A stretch of 64,000 bases of DNA, from positions 1 to 64,000 of the forward strand of contig JAIQDT010010111.1 of the NCBI GenBank assembly GCA_021521415.1. Reading direction: 5' to 3'. The notes below the pieces were generated by a model that was given only the letters and a program-made list of their open reading frames with translations, had not been told where the DNA came from and did not search any database. The position numbers and the translations under genes are program-made. The stretch comes from Bidens hawaiensis. Taxonomy: Eukaryota; Streptophyta; Magnoliopsida; Asterales; Asteraceae. Of the stretch, positions 32,085-42,897 are shown in pieces; position 1 is the first letter of the stretch, and each line of letters opens with the position of its first letter.

Positions 32085-32612
32085 ACCTTATATGATACGT
32101 AGCAAAATCATGCAAATTTCTGCAGCTAGATTCGTAGCAAAAAACTTCTAAAGTTTGTAGCTAAATTTCATAGCAAAGACCATGGCAAATTTACGTAGTT
32201 AGACCGTAGCAAAATCTTTATATGAATATCGTAGCCAAAATTGTAGCTAAAAAACTCGGTAGCAAACTCCGTAGCTAAGATATCCGTAGCAAAATTACGT
32301 AGTTACAAAATCGTAGCAAAATTCTGTAGCTAAAAATCCGTTGCTAAAAAAACGTAGCAAATTACGTACCTAACAATTGGTAGCTGAAAATCCGTAGAAA
32401 ACAATTGTATAGCAAAATTTGTATCTAATGTAGCTAAAATAGTGACGCCTCTTTGGGTAGCTAAAACCGTAGCAAAATTCTGATTCCGTAGCAAAAATCT
32501 GTAGCAAATAAGTTAGCTACGAAACTTTTACCTATGACCGAAATCCGTAGCTAATCCGTAGCAAACAGGATGTTTGCTACGGATTAGCTACGGATTTGAC
32601 CGTAACAATTAC
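32085..32612. repeat. CACTA right subterminal word array
   Basis: About thirty copies of CGTAGCAAAA, GTAGCTAAA and GTAGCAAAC, ending with a hairpin-like TTTGCTACGGATTAGCTACGG before the terminus. Confidence 0.85.
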
Positions 32613-32632
32613 ATGGTTTTGTAGTAGTGTTA

Positions 32633-33922
32633 GTTAATACAATTACCTTAAGTGGTAAGTGTATGCCTTATATGATTTATGTGATAGTTATTGAGGTCAT
32701 GAATGAATGTTTGTCATTACGTGAACGATCTTTGGATATTGCACGTATCGCCAGGAAAGGTGATCGTTAGAAGATGTGATTATCCTCTATATGATGCATG
32801 AATGATATATGTATGTTATATGAAAGATTGAGAGTACGTATGAAAGTTTATACAATACATATACGTTACATGCATACATACGCTTTCTGCTCCTTATTAC
32901 GCATTTTTAAGGTTTTTCTTCGATTCTGACGCCGTCAGCCGCCATTAACCACCATGGTTGGTTAGAGTTTGATCGTTTATGACCTAGGTAGCTTCGGGGT
33001 GTCCAGATTTGAGCTATGGTGGCCCTTAAGCTCGTATCTAGTTTATTAAACTCCCGAATAAAGCTATATCTTGATTCACAAGGATCATTCGGCATCCCGG
33101 AGCTGCGGTGTCGGGTTCTAAAATGTTGGGTCAACTGAGATAAATTATTTCTACCAAGTTTCATGCAAAACCAACTTCGTTTACCTGTCCTTTTCATGAA
33201 CCGAAAACTACTCGTTTTACCCGAAACGAACCAACTAACCCGTTTACTATCAAGTTCATTACTTTATCAATAATCATGGACCGTTCTACCATCCTACCAA
33301 TTTTCATGAAAATCTGTACACGAAAAGTAAACTTTTTTTAACAAAAACGTACCTTTGAGGTTTATGTTCGAAATCACTCGAATGAACCAAAACCATAACA
33401 AACGAACTCGTAAATGAGTGATTCAAGCGGCCACGGAATCTTCTTGCCCTGATCTACTTATTCATCGGCTCTCCTTCGCCGGAAAACGCCGCTACAGTCG
33501 CCGGAAAAGCTGAACAGTGGCCGTAAAATTCCATTTTTAGCTGTTACGGTTTTGCTGATAAAAGCCGGACTTACCGACCTCTGATTGAAGATCTGATTGA
33601 TGGAAATCTTCATTTGTATTCCATGAACACTCAGTTAAAATTTGAGACCGGCCCGACGGTTAGATCTCCAGGAATCGTCGTGTCTTTGTTGATTATTTTC
33701 TCAAAAACGGGAATTGGAGAAGTATGTGTTTTCTTGAGGTGTGTAGGCAAGGATGGTTATGAATGAGATTGTGACTATATTTATAGGAAGAGAGTAGGGT
33801 TTCATGTTTAACTTTTTATCTATAATACTTATTTCCCTCCTACTTTGGATAATTACATTTATCTCTATAATTTAATTAAACCCAATTCCTTTAAAATATT
33901 AAACGAAATTTGAGATGTTACA
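32633..33922. repeat. Gypsy solo LTR, segment 3 of 3 (inverted end)
   Basis: It continues TTAGTTAATACAATTACC from the interrupted LTR, then from about 32870 runs as an inverted, diverged copy of the LTR head: the blocks around GGTGTCGGGTTCTAAA (about 33108), ACCATGGTTGG (32950) and GACGCCGTCAGCCGCC match 10690-10950 in reverse. It ends GAGATGTTACA at 33922, which mirrors TGTAACATCCC at 10376. On the minus strand a CTATAAATATAG box at about 33776 makes this end promoter-like too. Flanking 5-mers (AGAAA, ATAGG) do not match. Confidence 0.65.
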
Positions 33923-35100
33923 ATAGGTTTTTATAAGTATTCTACATATATGTATAATTTCGCAAAACCAAGATTATTTTTATGAAACCGGGATAAACGT
34001 TTTGGTTTTTTTACTGTTTTTATATATATATAAAGGGTTATTCAAAAATGACCATAATGTCTAAGAAGGTAAGATAAAATACTGGCAATTCGATGGAGTG
34101 TTTCAGTGGTCTAGGAAGGTGGAGAAATCCTAAGTAGGTTATATTTTAATTAGAATTATAGGGTTAGAATGGTATAATTATCTAGTGTGTTTTAATTAAT
34201 TCCTATAATTTAGAGTTTATCCAAATACAATCAAAGCACACGAGGGATAACATCGTTATCGATTGAACTTTGGCACTACGACTATGAACATTGTGAATAA
34301 AACAATTACAATTAATAGCATAATTACAATGAACAAAAACACTATAACTCAAAGAACAAAACTCCGTAAATAACATCATTACAATAAACAAAACACTATC
34401 GTCTAACCATAATTACAAAAAAGAAAAATATATCATGAATAAAACACAAGATATCAATTCTCTCTTTTGAGTCCTCCTTTATCAAGCATTCAACGAAATA
34501 ACTAATTACATAAAACAATGTAATGTTCGTAGCAATGGGTCAACATGTAAAACAAAACTAATTTTCCAATAAAATAATTGAATTTTGATGTGGACGACCT
34601 TCTTTCAGCGTGGTACGTTAGTCCATGTGAACTGTGAAAAGAAAACTAATGATATATTATAGAATAATTTATTTCAATAAGCAATAATGAGTGTCACTCT
34701 ATGAACTTTAATGAGTAGACTTCAGTGGCTCCTTTGAACTTGGTAAGGGGTTGTTTTCTCTCTTAGTCGTTGTTTTGCTAGAATAAGTTTTTCTGTTTAA
34801 AATAATGTGGAATTCTATGATCCATAAAAAATTTAGCATTTGCTATTTAAGGAAAATAAATTAATAATGGGTCGCCTTTAATTGATATTTTTTTGGTGGG
34901 GCACCGCATTCAGCAGTTGTGGATGCAGGTTCTTAATTTGGCCTGAACATATTTAGATTCATAAACATAAGATTAACTAACAATAGAATTACTAAAATTT
35001 ATGATTAATTAAAGGACAATAATGGCACTTTGTATCTTATTTTGTTCATGCTATTTGTCATTTTTTAGTGGTTTCTTACACTTTCTAGGACTATACTATA
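33923..35100. other. AT-rich region without features
   Basis: No supported frame or terminus. The minus frame at 34203-34391 is a composition artefact. Confidence 0.4.
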
Positions 35101-35480
35101 TGGCTCTCGAAAGTTTTAAAAACCAACTAAAAAATATGTTTTTTATTTTTTGAAAATTTAGAAGAACATCTATACACTTTTAGGAGTATTTTACAAAATA
35201 ATAATAATAATAATAACAACGCTGAGAATTAAAAAAATCGTCAAAAATTACCATTATCGTGTATTACATAAGTTACATGCATTTTAACATACGTTGTTAC
35301 ATATATAATAGAGATTTTTGTCGATGTTTTAAAAAATAATTCTATCGACGTTTTTTTAACTATTATTATGAAAATACTCCTAAAAGTGTATAGAAATTTT
35401 GCAAATTTTTTTAAACATGTTTTTACATTTTGTTATTTAGGATTTTCAAAGTTCTCATAATGGTTCTTAAAATAATTTAT
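35100..35480. mobile_element. Hairpin-type MITE
   Basis: The arm CTATACACTTTTAGGAGTAT (about 35171) is the inverse of ATACTCCTAAAAGTGTATAG (about 35373). Outer parts (GAAAGTTTTAAAAACC and GGATTTTCAAAGTTCTC) also pair. The centre holds an (ATA)n tract and a GTCAAAAATTAC/GACGTTTTTT region. Class and exact ends unclear. Confidence 0.6.
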
Positions 35481-35498
35481 CATCATCATTATCATACT

Positions 35499-36131
35499 TG
35501 TTAGGGCACATATTTTTGTACTGAGGATATGTTATCCTTATGTGACTTCTGGATCGATTATCCTTAATATGTGTTCCAGGTTATGTCAGGATCAAGGATC
35601 CTCATTACTAATTGTTCACTAACGGTTGTATTCTTTAAATGGTGTTGTAATTAACAGGTATAACAGCTAAGAGACCAAGTCTACCCACTAATTCGCAGTC
35701 CAATGGAAATAGCACATGGTCAAAGTGGATGAAACGTTTCTATGGAGTAGTGGCGGATTTATAGGACTATTAATTAGCATCTTTTTTGTATTTATAATGA
35801 GCTATGATCACTTTAGGAAACACACAACTTTCATATCACACTTCAAAGAGATTATTCCAGCTGCTGTTACTTATACTTAGCTTTATTGTACTCACCGATC
35901 ATAAGCTCCATCTTTGTGATATCCTTTTTGATTAATATAGTAGTGATAGACAATTGTCATCACCCGGGGTTTTTGTGCCGGCAATCCTTAATCGATCAAG
36001 GGTTTTTTCTCGTAACAAATCTCTGTGTTCATATCTATTGTTACTACATATTTATTTTTATTATACAAGCACTCTACCTCACAAAACCGATTTTGTTATA
36101 TAATTCTTAAAACCGATTTTTGGCCAAAACA
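35499..36131 (+). mobile_element. Solo Copia-type LTR
   Basis: It starts TGTTAGGGCAC and ends TTTTTGGCCAAAACA. Flanking 5-mers are ATACT and ACACT, a duplication with one change. CACCCGGGGTTTTTGTGCCG near 35962 and the end ACCGATTTTTGGCCAAAACA are typical of plant Copia LTRs. No internal region. Confidence 0.6.
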
Positions 36132-36606
36132 ACACTCAATATACCCATCAATACCAAAGTTGTAGTAAGGTTTGAAAAGAGTTTTCAAATAACTTAATTG
36201 ACCCTAAATACATACACACATTGTCATGTGTGACCAATAGATCTCAATGTGTTCATAAGGAAAACTAAAAACATTGTCGTCTGTTCCCCACTTTTTTTTT
36301 CTAGAAGTACTAACCACTCATTTATCTCTTTCTCTATATAGATGTACCAAAAAAATAATGGTTCCACAACTATATAATTTTAGCGTTCATAGTCAAAGCA
36401 GGTCCCCCCAAAAATGAATGAAGTGGAAAAACAAAACTAAGCAAGCAACCAATTAAGTATGAATTATTGTGGGTGCTATAATAACATACGAACTTATTAA
36501 CGTGGGAAATAATAAAGTACATAAAAAATCTGTGACATATATTACATAAAAATGTAAACTTACTTTCATAAATTAAAATGATATAAAATACTTTCTCTCT
36601 TCAAAC
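36132..36606. other. AT-rich spacer
   Basis: Nothing recognised. Confidence 0.4.
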
Positions 36607-37279
36607 TAAGGCTGTAAACAAAGTAACAAAGCAACACATTCGGAGAATTGTTTGCAAACTGTTCAGCTAGTTTGTTTCAATAGTTCATTTACTAAATGTA
36701 CGAACATAGATAAAAAATTTTGTCCGGTTAGCTAAACAGAACATGAACAAAGGCTATGTACATTCAATTGTGTTCTTGAACGTTCGACAACATATTCATT
36801 ATCGTCTGTGTACGTCATTTTGTTTGCTTATATTTATATGTATATGATTGTTCAATTAAGGTTCTTTCATATTTTTAATGAGTTTTCTAATCTTTCTATA
36901 TAGATTCAAGCAATTATTGAATAACTATTAAACAAAATTTTATATGTGTATTACATGATTAGTTTATATATAAATTAACATCTGAATATGACTGTTTGAA
37001 AAAACATCGACACAAACTTGGTAATTGGACCGTTCATGAACCAGTTCTTTTAAATAAAACGTTGTTTATGCTCTTTTATGTTAGTATAATTAAATAAAAC
37101 ATTGTTTATGCTCTTTTATGTTCGCTAAACGCTCATGAACCAGTTCATTTTTTTAATGAACGAATACGTACAAGAAATTTTGTTCGTTTAGATGACCGAG
37201 AACCGTTCTCTTGTTTGATAAAAACTTAACAGACAAACATAAACAAGAGCTTCTCCGATTCGGTCCATTTACAACCCTA
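36607..37279. mobile_element. Non-autonomous hAT-like element
   Basis: Ends TAAGGCTGTAAAC and (inverted) TAGGGTTGTAAATG. Flanking 8-mers CTTCAAAC and TCTCAAAC agree at six positions, the length expected for hAT. The interior is rich in GTTCATGAACC/GTTCGTTTA words and has a ~45-bp tandem duplication (TAAATAAAACRTTGTTTATG, about 37050-37125). Confidence 0.6.
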
Positions 37280-37800
37280 TCTCAAACTGAAGGTCTTCAA
37301 ATCCAATTAAAGTTTTGTTCATACAACTACAATGACAAACTAAATATAATTAGTCAATTTATTCGCATTAATACTTCAACTAGATCAGGTGGGCAGTTTC
37401 ATGAATACCATTCCGCTCGGGGCTTACATACTGCATCTCTAACCCCAATGACACGATTCGGAGGTATCATAAAAAAAATTTGTAAAAGAAAACGTAATTT
37501 TTCATTAAAAAATTAACAGATCATAAAGTTTTGAGGTATACCACGTATAAAATTACATTTCGTATAAAAAATAATTACATTTCGTAAAAAAATAACGTGT
37601 GGTATAGCATATTCCCATACACCTCAAGCCCCCACATAAATCCGCCATTGTCTAAGCTACATGCAATATATATGGCTTGTTGTTGGTAGTTGGCCGTAAT
37701 AAAATAAAATAAAAAACATGTTTTATATTTTGTGATTCTCAAAATTTTCATAACTCGATATAAAGAGTTTTCAAAATATCCATGTATTAAAAACTATTGT
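37280..37800. other. Spacer with a small duplication
   Basis: AATTACATTTCGTAWAAAAA occurs twice at 37551-37590. The plus frame at 37211-37516 has no family I know. Confidence 0.4.
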
Positions 37801-37803
37801 TAA

Positions 37804-38547
37804 CACTATGCGTAGTGAGGCTACAATGTGAGCGACGAGGGGAGAACACCGCCCCCTAGGCGACAAAGGGACGATGAGTGGAGGGGGCGACGGAATTTGT
37901 CACCGATTGGAGATATGATGATGATGATAATGCTGAGGCAGTCAGTGATTGGAGGAAGGGGCGATTTGTGGAGGAGAACACCGCCCCTCTAGGCTACATG
38001 TCACTCATTTTTGTCACATGTCATAAAACGTCAAATTTTATAGTCTCTCCACCATATGTAACCTTATAATCAGGTGGAGGAACTTTCTAAAATGAATTTA
38101 ATTAAAAGTCAACCGTGGAAAATTAAAAATTCAATGGGTTTTAATGATGGTATATGCCTTTGTGGTTGAGGTTATCCAGTTTTAATAATTTGATAATATA
38201 AATATATATAACCTTTGGGGTAAGGCCGAGTGTGGTGGGGCTCGAATTTGGGCGAAATGGGGCGGGAAGGGGCGCGAACACCACCCCCTGGGCGATTTCT
38301 GGGCGAAAAGGGGCGCAGGCGAGGAGAAGAAGTCGCCTGAAAGAAGGGGCGAAATGTGTGGTGGTGGGGCCGGCATGTATGGATGTGTGTGTTATATATA
38401 CACATGTATATATATATATATATATATTATATTACAAGTTGTAGCCCCTACACCATTACACCCCAAAAACAAATTTTTACCCCTTGCTGACTGGGCGTCA
38501 CAAGGCGCAATTCGCCCCCAATTGTAGCCCCTCCACTACGCATAGCC
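37804..38547. mobile_element. PIF/Harbinger-like non-autonomous element, duplication TAA
   Basis: Left end CACTATGCGTAGTGAGGC and inverted right end GGCTATGCGTAGTGGAGGGGC, with TAA on both sides (37801-37803, 38548-38550). The 3-bp TAA target is that of PIF/Harbinger. The interior has two related GC-rich blocks with GGGGCGA and ACACC(A/G)CCCC words (37825-37995 and 38225-38360) and a TA microsatellite at 38406-38428, suggesting a nested or duplicated relative. The short frames across the GGGCGAAA words are not genes. Confidence 0.7.
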
Positions 38548-38639
38548 TAAGCGTCGAAAAATAATGCGACATGGGTTTAAATTCAATCATTATTCAATTT
38601 CTAAGGAGAATAGCATCATCGTTGTCGTACTCAGTATAT

Positions 38640-38815
38640 CCCATCAATAACAAAACTATTGTAGGGTCCGAGGAGGGTAAGATGTAGACAACCTTACCTA
38701 CCCCGTAGGAATAGAGAGGCTACTTCCAGTGAGATCCCCGGCTCAATAGTAGTTTTGCATCAAGCCTTGGCATGTACCATTGTCTTTCGGCTATCAACGT
38801 CACCACATGATGCCT
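38640..38815 (+). mobile_element. SINE-like remnant
   Basis: The text GAGGAGGGTAAGATGTAGAC, then CCTTACCTACCCCGTAGG, AGAGGCTACTTCCAG and GATCCCCGGCTCAA, resembles a widespread plant SINE body (TS-type). The 5' promoter part is not clear. Identification from memory. Confidence 0.5.
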
Positions 38816-38924
38816 GATTAACCTTCCGCCACTTTTAACATTATTTTCACGAGATTAGTAAAATAACGTCAAAATTAGTGCAATTAACTTTTACCCACCC
38901 AAGGGTTCACACACATATACATTA

Positions 38925-39115
38925 TGGGGGTGTTTGTGATTGCTTCTTAAAAGTGCTTATGGCTTTTTGGAGAGGCAAAATATTCAAAATGCCCCTCTAA
39001 AAGCACATAAAAGCACCAATTTGGAGCTTTTAGGTGCTTTTGGAGGGGCATTTTGGATATTTTGTCTCTCCAAAAAGTCATAAACACATTTAAGAAGCAA
39101 TCCCAAACATGCTCT
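38925..39115. mobile_element. Small hairpin MITE
   Basis: About 190 bp folding on itself: GGGTGTTTGTGATTGCTTCT pairs with the inverse of AGAAGCAATCCCAAACATGC, and AAAATGCCCCTCTAAAAGC with GCTTTTGGAGGGGCATTTT. Frames on both strands here are consequences of the palindrome. Confidence 0.75.
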
Positions 39116-40003
39116 ATATATGCGCACCGCAAGCACATATATACATTATATGCGCGCGCGCACCGCAAGCAGGGCGACTTAGAGGTTGAGTTTTTTTGTT
39201 TTAAGTTTAATAAATTAAATAACTTAATTTTATATCCGGTTTTACACATAAGATATTAATTATAAGTACATTAGATTTTAGAAATTCTTATTTGACCTAT
39301 TGATCAATAATAATCCACATTAAAGTTTTGACCTATGGCACTTAATCATCATAAATTTCAAACTCAAGTTCATTATATATGACGGTGTAATATTTGTCCC
39401 AAGACAAATTTCTTTCGCTTGTGACCATTAAAAGCTTAGTTTCAACATCTACAAACATTAGATGAGGTAGTAAGTTTAATTTTCAAATCATTTATATGTT
39501 AAAGACTAATAACATACAACAAAAAAAACATAACTAACGTTCGAGATGTTTGTTCGTTGTTTCGCCCTGAGCATTTGGCGTAGAAAACTGTACAGTTTCC
39601 TACGCCAACCCTACGCCAACTTATTAGGAATATAAACGGTTGATTCCATGTAATTTTCTACCAAAATGTTTTGATTGGAAAATGCCGGTTGTAACTCTAA
39701 TGTTGTAGTTAATTCACGATCAAAACTTGTGGCCATTTTCCTACCAACAAGTTCTGCTTCCATTAACCCTACCTTCATTATTGTGACCATTTTCCTATTA
39801 GTGACATTTGAGATCTTTCCCACCAAATATGTTTTCTTACGAATGATGGGTTCAAGATTTCCTGCTAATTTTTGACCAAATAAAGTTTTAAACAAAATAA
39901 ACTGAAAGAAATCACGAAACAATCCAACTTTTTTTATGTCAACGCTTAAAAAGATATCTAAAACAAATCATATTAAGCAATTTACGATTACAATACATTA
40001 TGT
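39116..40003. other. Spacer with one near-perfect palindrome
   Basis: GCGCGC-rich bases at 39120-39175 duplicate CACCGCAAGCA. At 39577-39606 is a 30-bp inverted repeat, GGCGTAG...CTACGCC, with one mismatch pair. The minus frame at 39611-39922 (103 codons) has no recognisable domain, and I do not call it a gene. Confidence 0.4.
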
Positions 40004-40012
40004 TTACAAGTT

Positions 40013-40487
40013 TGCAAATTGAAAATAAATAATTCTGCCTTTTGTGTATTGGTCGATAATAGTCTCACCTTAAAAAATCACTACCAACGGTTCAACCTTT
40101 CAACTATTTTTGTCTCATTGGACCCCCGTGATGTATTAGGGATTTTGATCATATAAAGATACGAGTCGAGTGATGTAAACTCATCTCAAAACGGTGACCC
40201 AAACGACGAAACAGTGTTTCAATTCGAGTGTTCGAATTTCCAATTAACAAAAATTAAGCCATTTAAATCATTGTTTGGAGGTAAATTTTACATTAGTCAT
40301 TTTTCCGAACAAAAGCCCTAAAACATCAATTTAAAACTCGGAAATAACTTAACGATGCTAAGTTTTTTTTAACGGGGGTTCAATGAGACAAAAATAGTTG
40401 AAAGGTTGGACCGTTGGTAGTGATTTATAAAGGTGAGATTATTATAAGCCAATACACAAAGGTGGTCTTATTAATTTCCAATTTGCC
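40013..40487. mobile_element. MULE-type MITE with 9-bp duplication TTACAAGTT
   Basis: Terminal inverted repeats of about 125 bp: the left end (GCAAATTGAAAATAAATAAT) matches the inverted right end (GCAAATTGGAAATTAATAAG), and the match continues through CTACCAACGGTTCAACCTTT. TTACAAGTT flanks both sides (40004-40012, 40488-40496). Long inverted ends and a 9-bp duplication define Mutator-like elements. 475 bp and no coding capacity. Confidence 0.88.
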
Positions 40488-40839
40488 TTACAAGTTCAAC
40501 TACAACTGTAATAAACCTAAACGTTGATACATATGATAATGATGAAGGAAAACCAGAAGAATTGCCAAAATGGCGCATAATCTCAAAACACTGTGTTTGC
40601 GTCTCATGATCTCATCTATGTAGCACGAGAACGGGTACAGGACCAAGGTATGGGGACAATACAGGTACGGGGAACGACAAAAATCAAAAATCCAAGATAC
40701 GGGTACGACAACAGTGTGGAAGAAAATAATAAAATGCTAATATATTAAACAAAGTCCAATATATATATATATATTGATGCAATGTGCAAACTCCAAAAAC
40801 ACTACATCAACCATGTAATTAATTATCAATAATCAAATC

Positions 40840-41095
40840 ATTTTCAAACTCCGACTCATTTAGTGAAAGATCGGCAACCTCCAAAAACACAATATCTTCC
40901 ATTGAATCAAAGTATCTCCGCCAACATCTTTACATCATCATTTGGCTTCCTTAACAAAAGTCAGAGATCATTGTGGGCGTAAACCAAGTCTTCAGCACGA
41001 CTTGTAGTCAACTTGTTCCTCCTAAGCAAGTGAATAAATGCTAGAAATCCAATTATGCTCAGCACAAGAAGAAGAACTAGGTTGTCAAAGTATTT
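40840..41095 (-). pseudogene. hAT transposase, C-terminal fragment
   Basis: On the minus strand, after the insertion point, the reading gives a stop, then QPSSSSCAEHNWISSIYSL, and a little further RNKLTTSRAEDLVYAHNDL after a frame change. This is the end of the hAT dimerisation domain (the S-C-E-N-W signature) and its basic tail. It joins the fragment at 51271-51540 across the gypsy insertion. A TGA near the junction and frame shifts show it was dead. Confidence 0.75.
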
Positions 41096-41165
41096 TGTGA
41101 CACCCGGTAATTTCCCAATCCCATAAACCAAGTAATCAACCTAATTATTAGGTGATTGTGAATAT

Positions 41166-41660
41166 TATGCGCGCCATGTTATGATCAGCGCGGTCATATG
41201 TTATATGCGCCATACGATGCGCGCCATGTTATGATCAGCGCGGTCATATGTTATATGCGCCATGCGCTGATGCGATGCGCGCCATGTTATGATCAGCGCG
41301 GTCATATGTTATATGCGCCATACGATGCGCGCCATGTTATGATCAGCGCGGTCATATGTTATATGCGCCATGCGCTGATGCGATGCGCGCCATGTTAGGC
41401 TCAGCGCGGGCATAGGTTATATGCCCCATGCGCTGATGCGATGCGCGCCATGTTATGATCAGCGCGGTCATATGTTATATGCGCCATACGATGCGCGCCA
41501 TGTTATGATCAGCGCGGTCATATGTTATATGCGCCATGCGCTGATGCGATGCGCGCCATGTTAGGATCAGTGCGGGCATAGGTTATATGCGCCATGCGCT
41601 GATGCGATGCGCGCCATGTTAGGATCAGCGCGGGCATAGGTTATATGCGCCACGCGCACA
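41166..41660. repeat. Tandem array of 50- and 58-bp units, 5' LTR
   Basis: About nine units of GATGCGCGCCATGTTATGAT followed by CAGCGCGGTCATATG and TTATATGCGCCAT. Long units add GCGCTGATGC at the junction. Later units change to GTTAGGATCAGCGCGGGC. Each unit contains GCGC-flanked inverted words (GGCGCATATAAC, GCGCGCCAT). It lies upstream of the TATA box, so it is in the U3 control region. Confidence 0.88.
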
Positions 41661-42583
41661 GGTTTTTGTTGTGTTTTCATGACAACTTAATTTTATGTCG
41701 TTTCTGTCTAATGGGTTGCATACCTCTTCAATAATCAAATCATTTGTGCGCGTGCGGAAAGGGAACTAACCTCCCCGCATGGCGGGAACATTGAGAGCTA
41801 GCTTGTGTGAAGCTCCAAGATGGAATTGACTTCAACATAACTGATCACTATGTTGAAATACCAAGACCTCATGGAGAATCTACAAATGAAACTCAACGTC
41901 CCTGACTACGAGAAGGTTACGCACCTACCCGCATCAAATAAAAGGGAGTTATATGCGACACCTGCGGGAAGAATCCTCGCGGGACACCTTAAAACTAAAC
42001 CCTTTACGCATGAACGTCTGCACAGAAACCAACCACCTTCTCGCTTAAATCCAAAAGTTCACCCTGTTAATAAACTCTGAGAACACTGGTTCCAGCAGAG
42101 CCAGATGGACCCGCAGGATTCCTTATAAGGACGCCTGCGCAGTGATACGCGCAGGATTCGTTACAAGGACGCTTGCGCGAAGACCAACTGGAGCCGCCGG
42201 ACCCACAACGTTCAAAGAAATGGCCTTCACGCAGAAGGCTATACGCGCAAGGCTACACGCACAAAACACTTAGTCTATTCTTCAGATGAAAGGGGATTAC
42301 CCCCGCCCAGAAAGAACCAGTTGCGTGTTTCAGAGATTTTTACCTTTTGACTGCACACTGACAACAGTACCAGGAAAAGTATACTGTAACACGAAATGTC
42401 AGCTGTCAGCCGCACCTACTCTCACCAACCACAGTCCTGCATGTACTGTCAAATCCATCAGAATTTTTATAACCACTCCTTGTAATATAAATAATAATAA
42501 ACCCCATACCTTGTCATCATTACACCCAATATAAATAAGATTTCAATCCCCTAAATCAAGGGATTGTGTTCCCTTGAATTTGC

Positions 42584-42594
42584 CTATAAATAAG
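42584..42594 (+). promoter_or_regulatory. TATA box of the gypsy promoter
   Basis: CTATAAATAAG, the best TATA match in the LTR, followed by an A/C-rich leader (ATCACACAAACACACTTC) typical of a plant transcription start. Confidence 0.6.
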
Positions 42595-42897
42595 TATCAA
42601 TTCTTGAATAAAAATATCACACAAACACACTTCAAACTCCTCTCTTAAACCTGTAATTCTGCACTAACCATCTCCCGAGCATCCATTTCCAGTTCCGTTT
42701 CCATCGCTAGGTAAGCCGAAACTTTAGTCTTGAGATTTACTTTCCTGACCAACCCTTATATTCTTCGATTTCTTGATCTTAATATACATATTTCTTGTTA
42801 TTTAAACATATTCTAGACTTCCAATTTCGAGGCTAACATCAGGAAACCCGAATCTCGTTTAATCTCTCTCTAAACCATCACTTAACAAGAATCACAG

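Larger units (their letters stand above)
26486..32629. mobile_element. CACTA (En/Spm-type) DNA transposon, degenerate
   Basis: The 6144-bp element starts CACTACTACACAAATAGG and ends TTTTGTAGTAGTG, so both termini are CACTACTACA. Flanks are TTG on the left and TTA on the right; the intact sister LTR sequence (minus strand, about 3870-3850) reads GTGATTAGTTAATAC across this point, so the duplication was TTA with one later change. Subterminal TAGCAAAA/TAGCTAAA words fill both ends. Inside are a solo LTR, a SINE-like remnant and a spliced transposase-like gene with a premature stop. No second, TNPD-like transposase was seen. Confidence 0.88.

Noticed and set aside
34203..34391. Cysteine-rich small secreted-type peptide on the minus strand
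   Set aside because: No signal peptide pattern, no spacing typical of cysteine-rich peptides, AT-rich spacer.
38172..38444. Overlapping frames on both strands in GC-rich sequence
   Set aside because: By-products of GGGGCGAAA-type repeats inside the PIF-like element.
41166..41660. Regular repeats that look like a CRISPR array
   Set aside because: Units abut without unique spacers and lie in both LTRs of a plant retrotransposon.
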